DNA from: Candidatus Cloacimonadota bacterium
Lineage (GTDB): Bacteria; Cloacimonadota; Cloacimonadia; Cloacimonadales; TCS61
DNA: 6,677 nucleotides
NCBI GenBank assembly: GCA_021108055.1
Contig: JAIORR010000043.1
Coordinates: forward strand, 1 to 6,677
Reading direction: 5' to 3'
This document shows, in pieces, positions 6,644 through 6,677 of the stretch. Both the position numbers and the translations under genes were made by a program. The first letter of the stretch is position 1; each line of letters starts with the position of its first letter. The notes under the pieces were generated by a model. It worked only from the letters and a program-made list of their open reading frames with translations. It searched no databases and was not told where the DNA came from.

Positions 6644-6677
6644 TTGACATAATTAAGCGTTTATAAAACTCTATTAA
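6644..6677 (+). promoter_or_regulatory. Possible promoter (perfect -35-like TTGACA) in the tail after nadD
   Basis: The non-coding tail 6619-6677 contains TTGACA at 6644-6649. A TATAAA lies at 6662-6667, but only 12 bases downstream, which is short for a sigma-70 promoter. The hexamer at 17-base spacing (AACTCT) fits poorly, and TATTAA at the window end is 22 bases away. The -35 hexamer is therefore clear while the -10 is not. If real, it would drive a gene beyond the right edge. Confidence 0.3.

Overview
The window is a compact, AT-rich stretch with all six genes on the + strand, separated by 19 bases or fewer; two of the junctions are a one-base overlap and a zero-base gap. It looks like a chromosomal segment of a Gram-negative (diderm) bacterium of the Fibrobacterota-Chlorobiota-Bacteroidota (FCB) broad group. 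Two features point there: a BamD-type outer-membrane lipoprotein, and a large surface protein ending in a FlgD-Ig/type IX secretion (T9SS)-like sorting domain. The combination of low GC, FG-GAP/FN3/Ig surface proteins, an M18 aminopeptidase of the APE1 type and bamD-nadD resembles Candidatus Cloacimonadota, but that assignment is inference from style, not from a marker gene.

Layout. (1) Bases 1-2568: the 3' part of a large secreted multidomain protein, open at the left edge, with a calcium-loop FG-GAP propeller, an FN3 domain, two Ig-like domains and a C-terminal sorting domain. (2) 2588-3403: an uncharacterised, strongly basic alpha-helical protein with about five HEAT-like repeats. (3) 3403-3873: greA, overlapping the previous gene by one base (TAATG). 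(4) 3884-5296: M18 metallo-aminopeptidase with a TTG start. (5) 5311-6042: bamD-like TPR lipoprotein with a GTG start. (6) 6043-6618: nadD, starting on the base after the bamD stop codon and lacking its own Shine-Dalgarno. (7) 6619-6677: a short non-coding tail holding a perfect TTGACA hexamer, possibly the promoter of the next gene.

How they fit together. Genes 2-6 look like one housekeeping transcription unit: transcript-elongation rescue (GreA), peptide turnover (M18), outer-membrane protein assembly (BamD) and NAD synthesis (NadD). No terminator is visible between the surface-protein gene and gene 2, so that gene may be co-transcribed with the rest. No mobile elements, RNA genes, CRISPR arrays or long repeats were seen. 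Most of the window is ordinary; the one real unknown is the HEAT-like protein coupled to greA.
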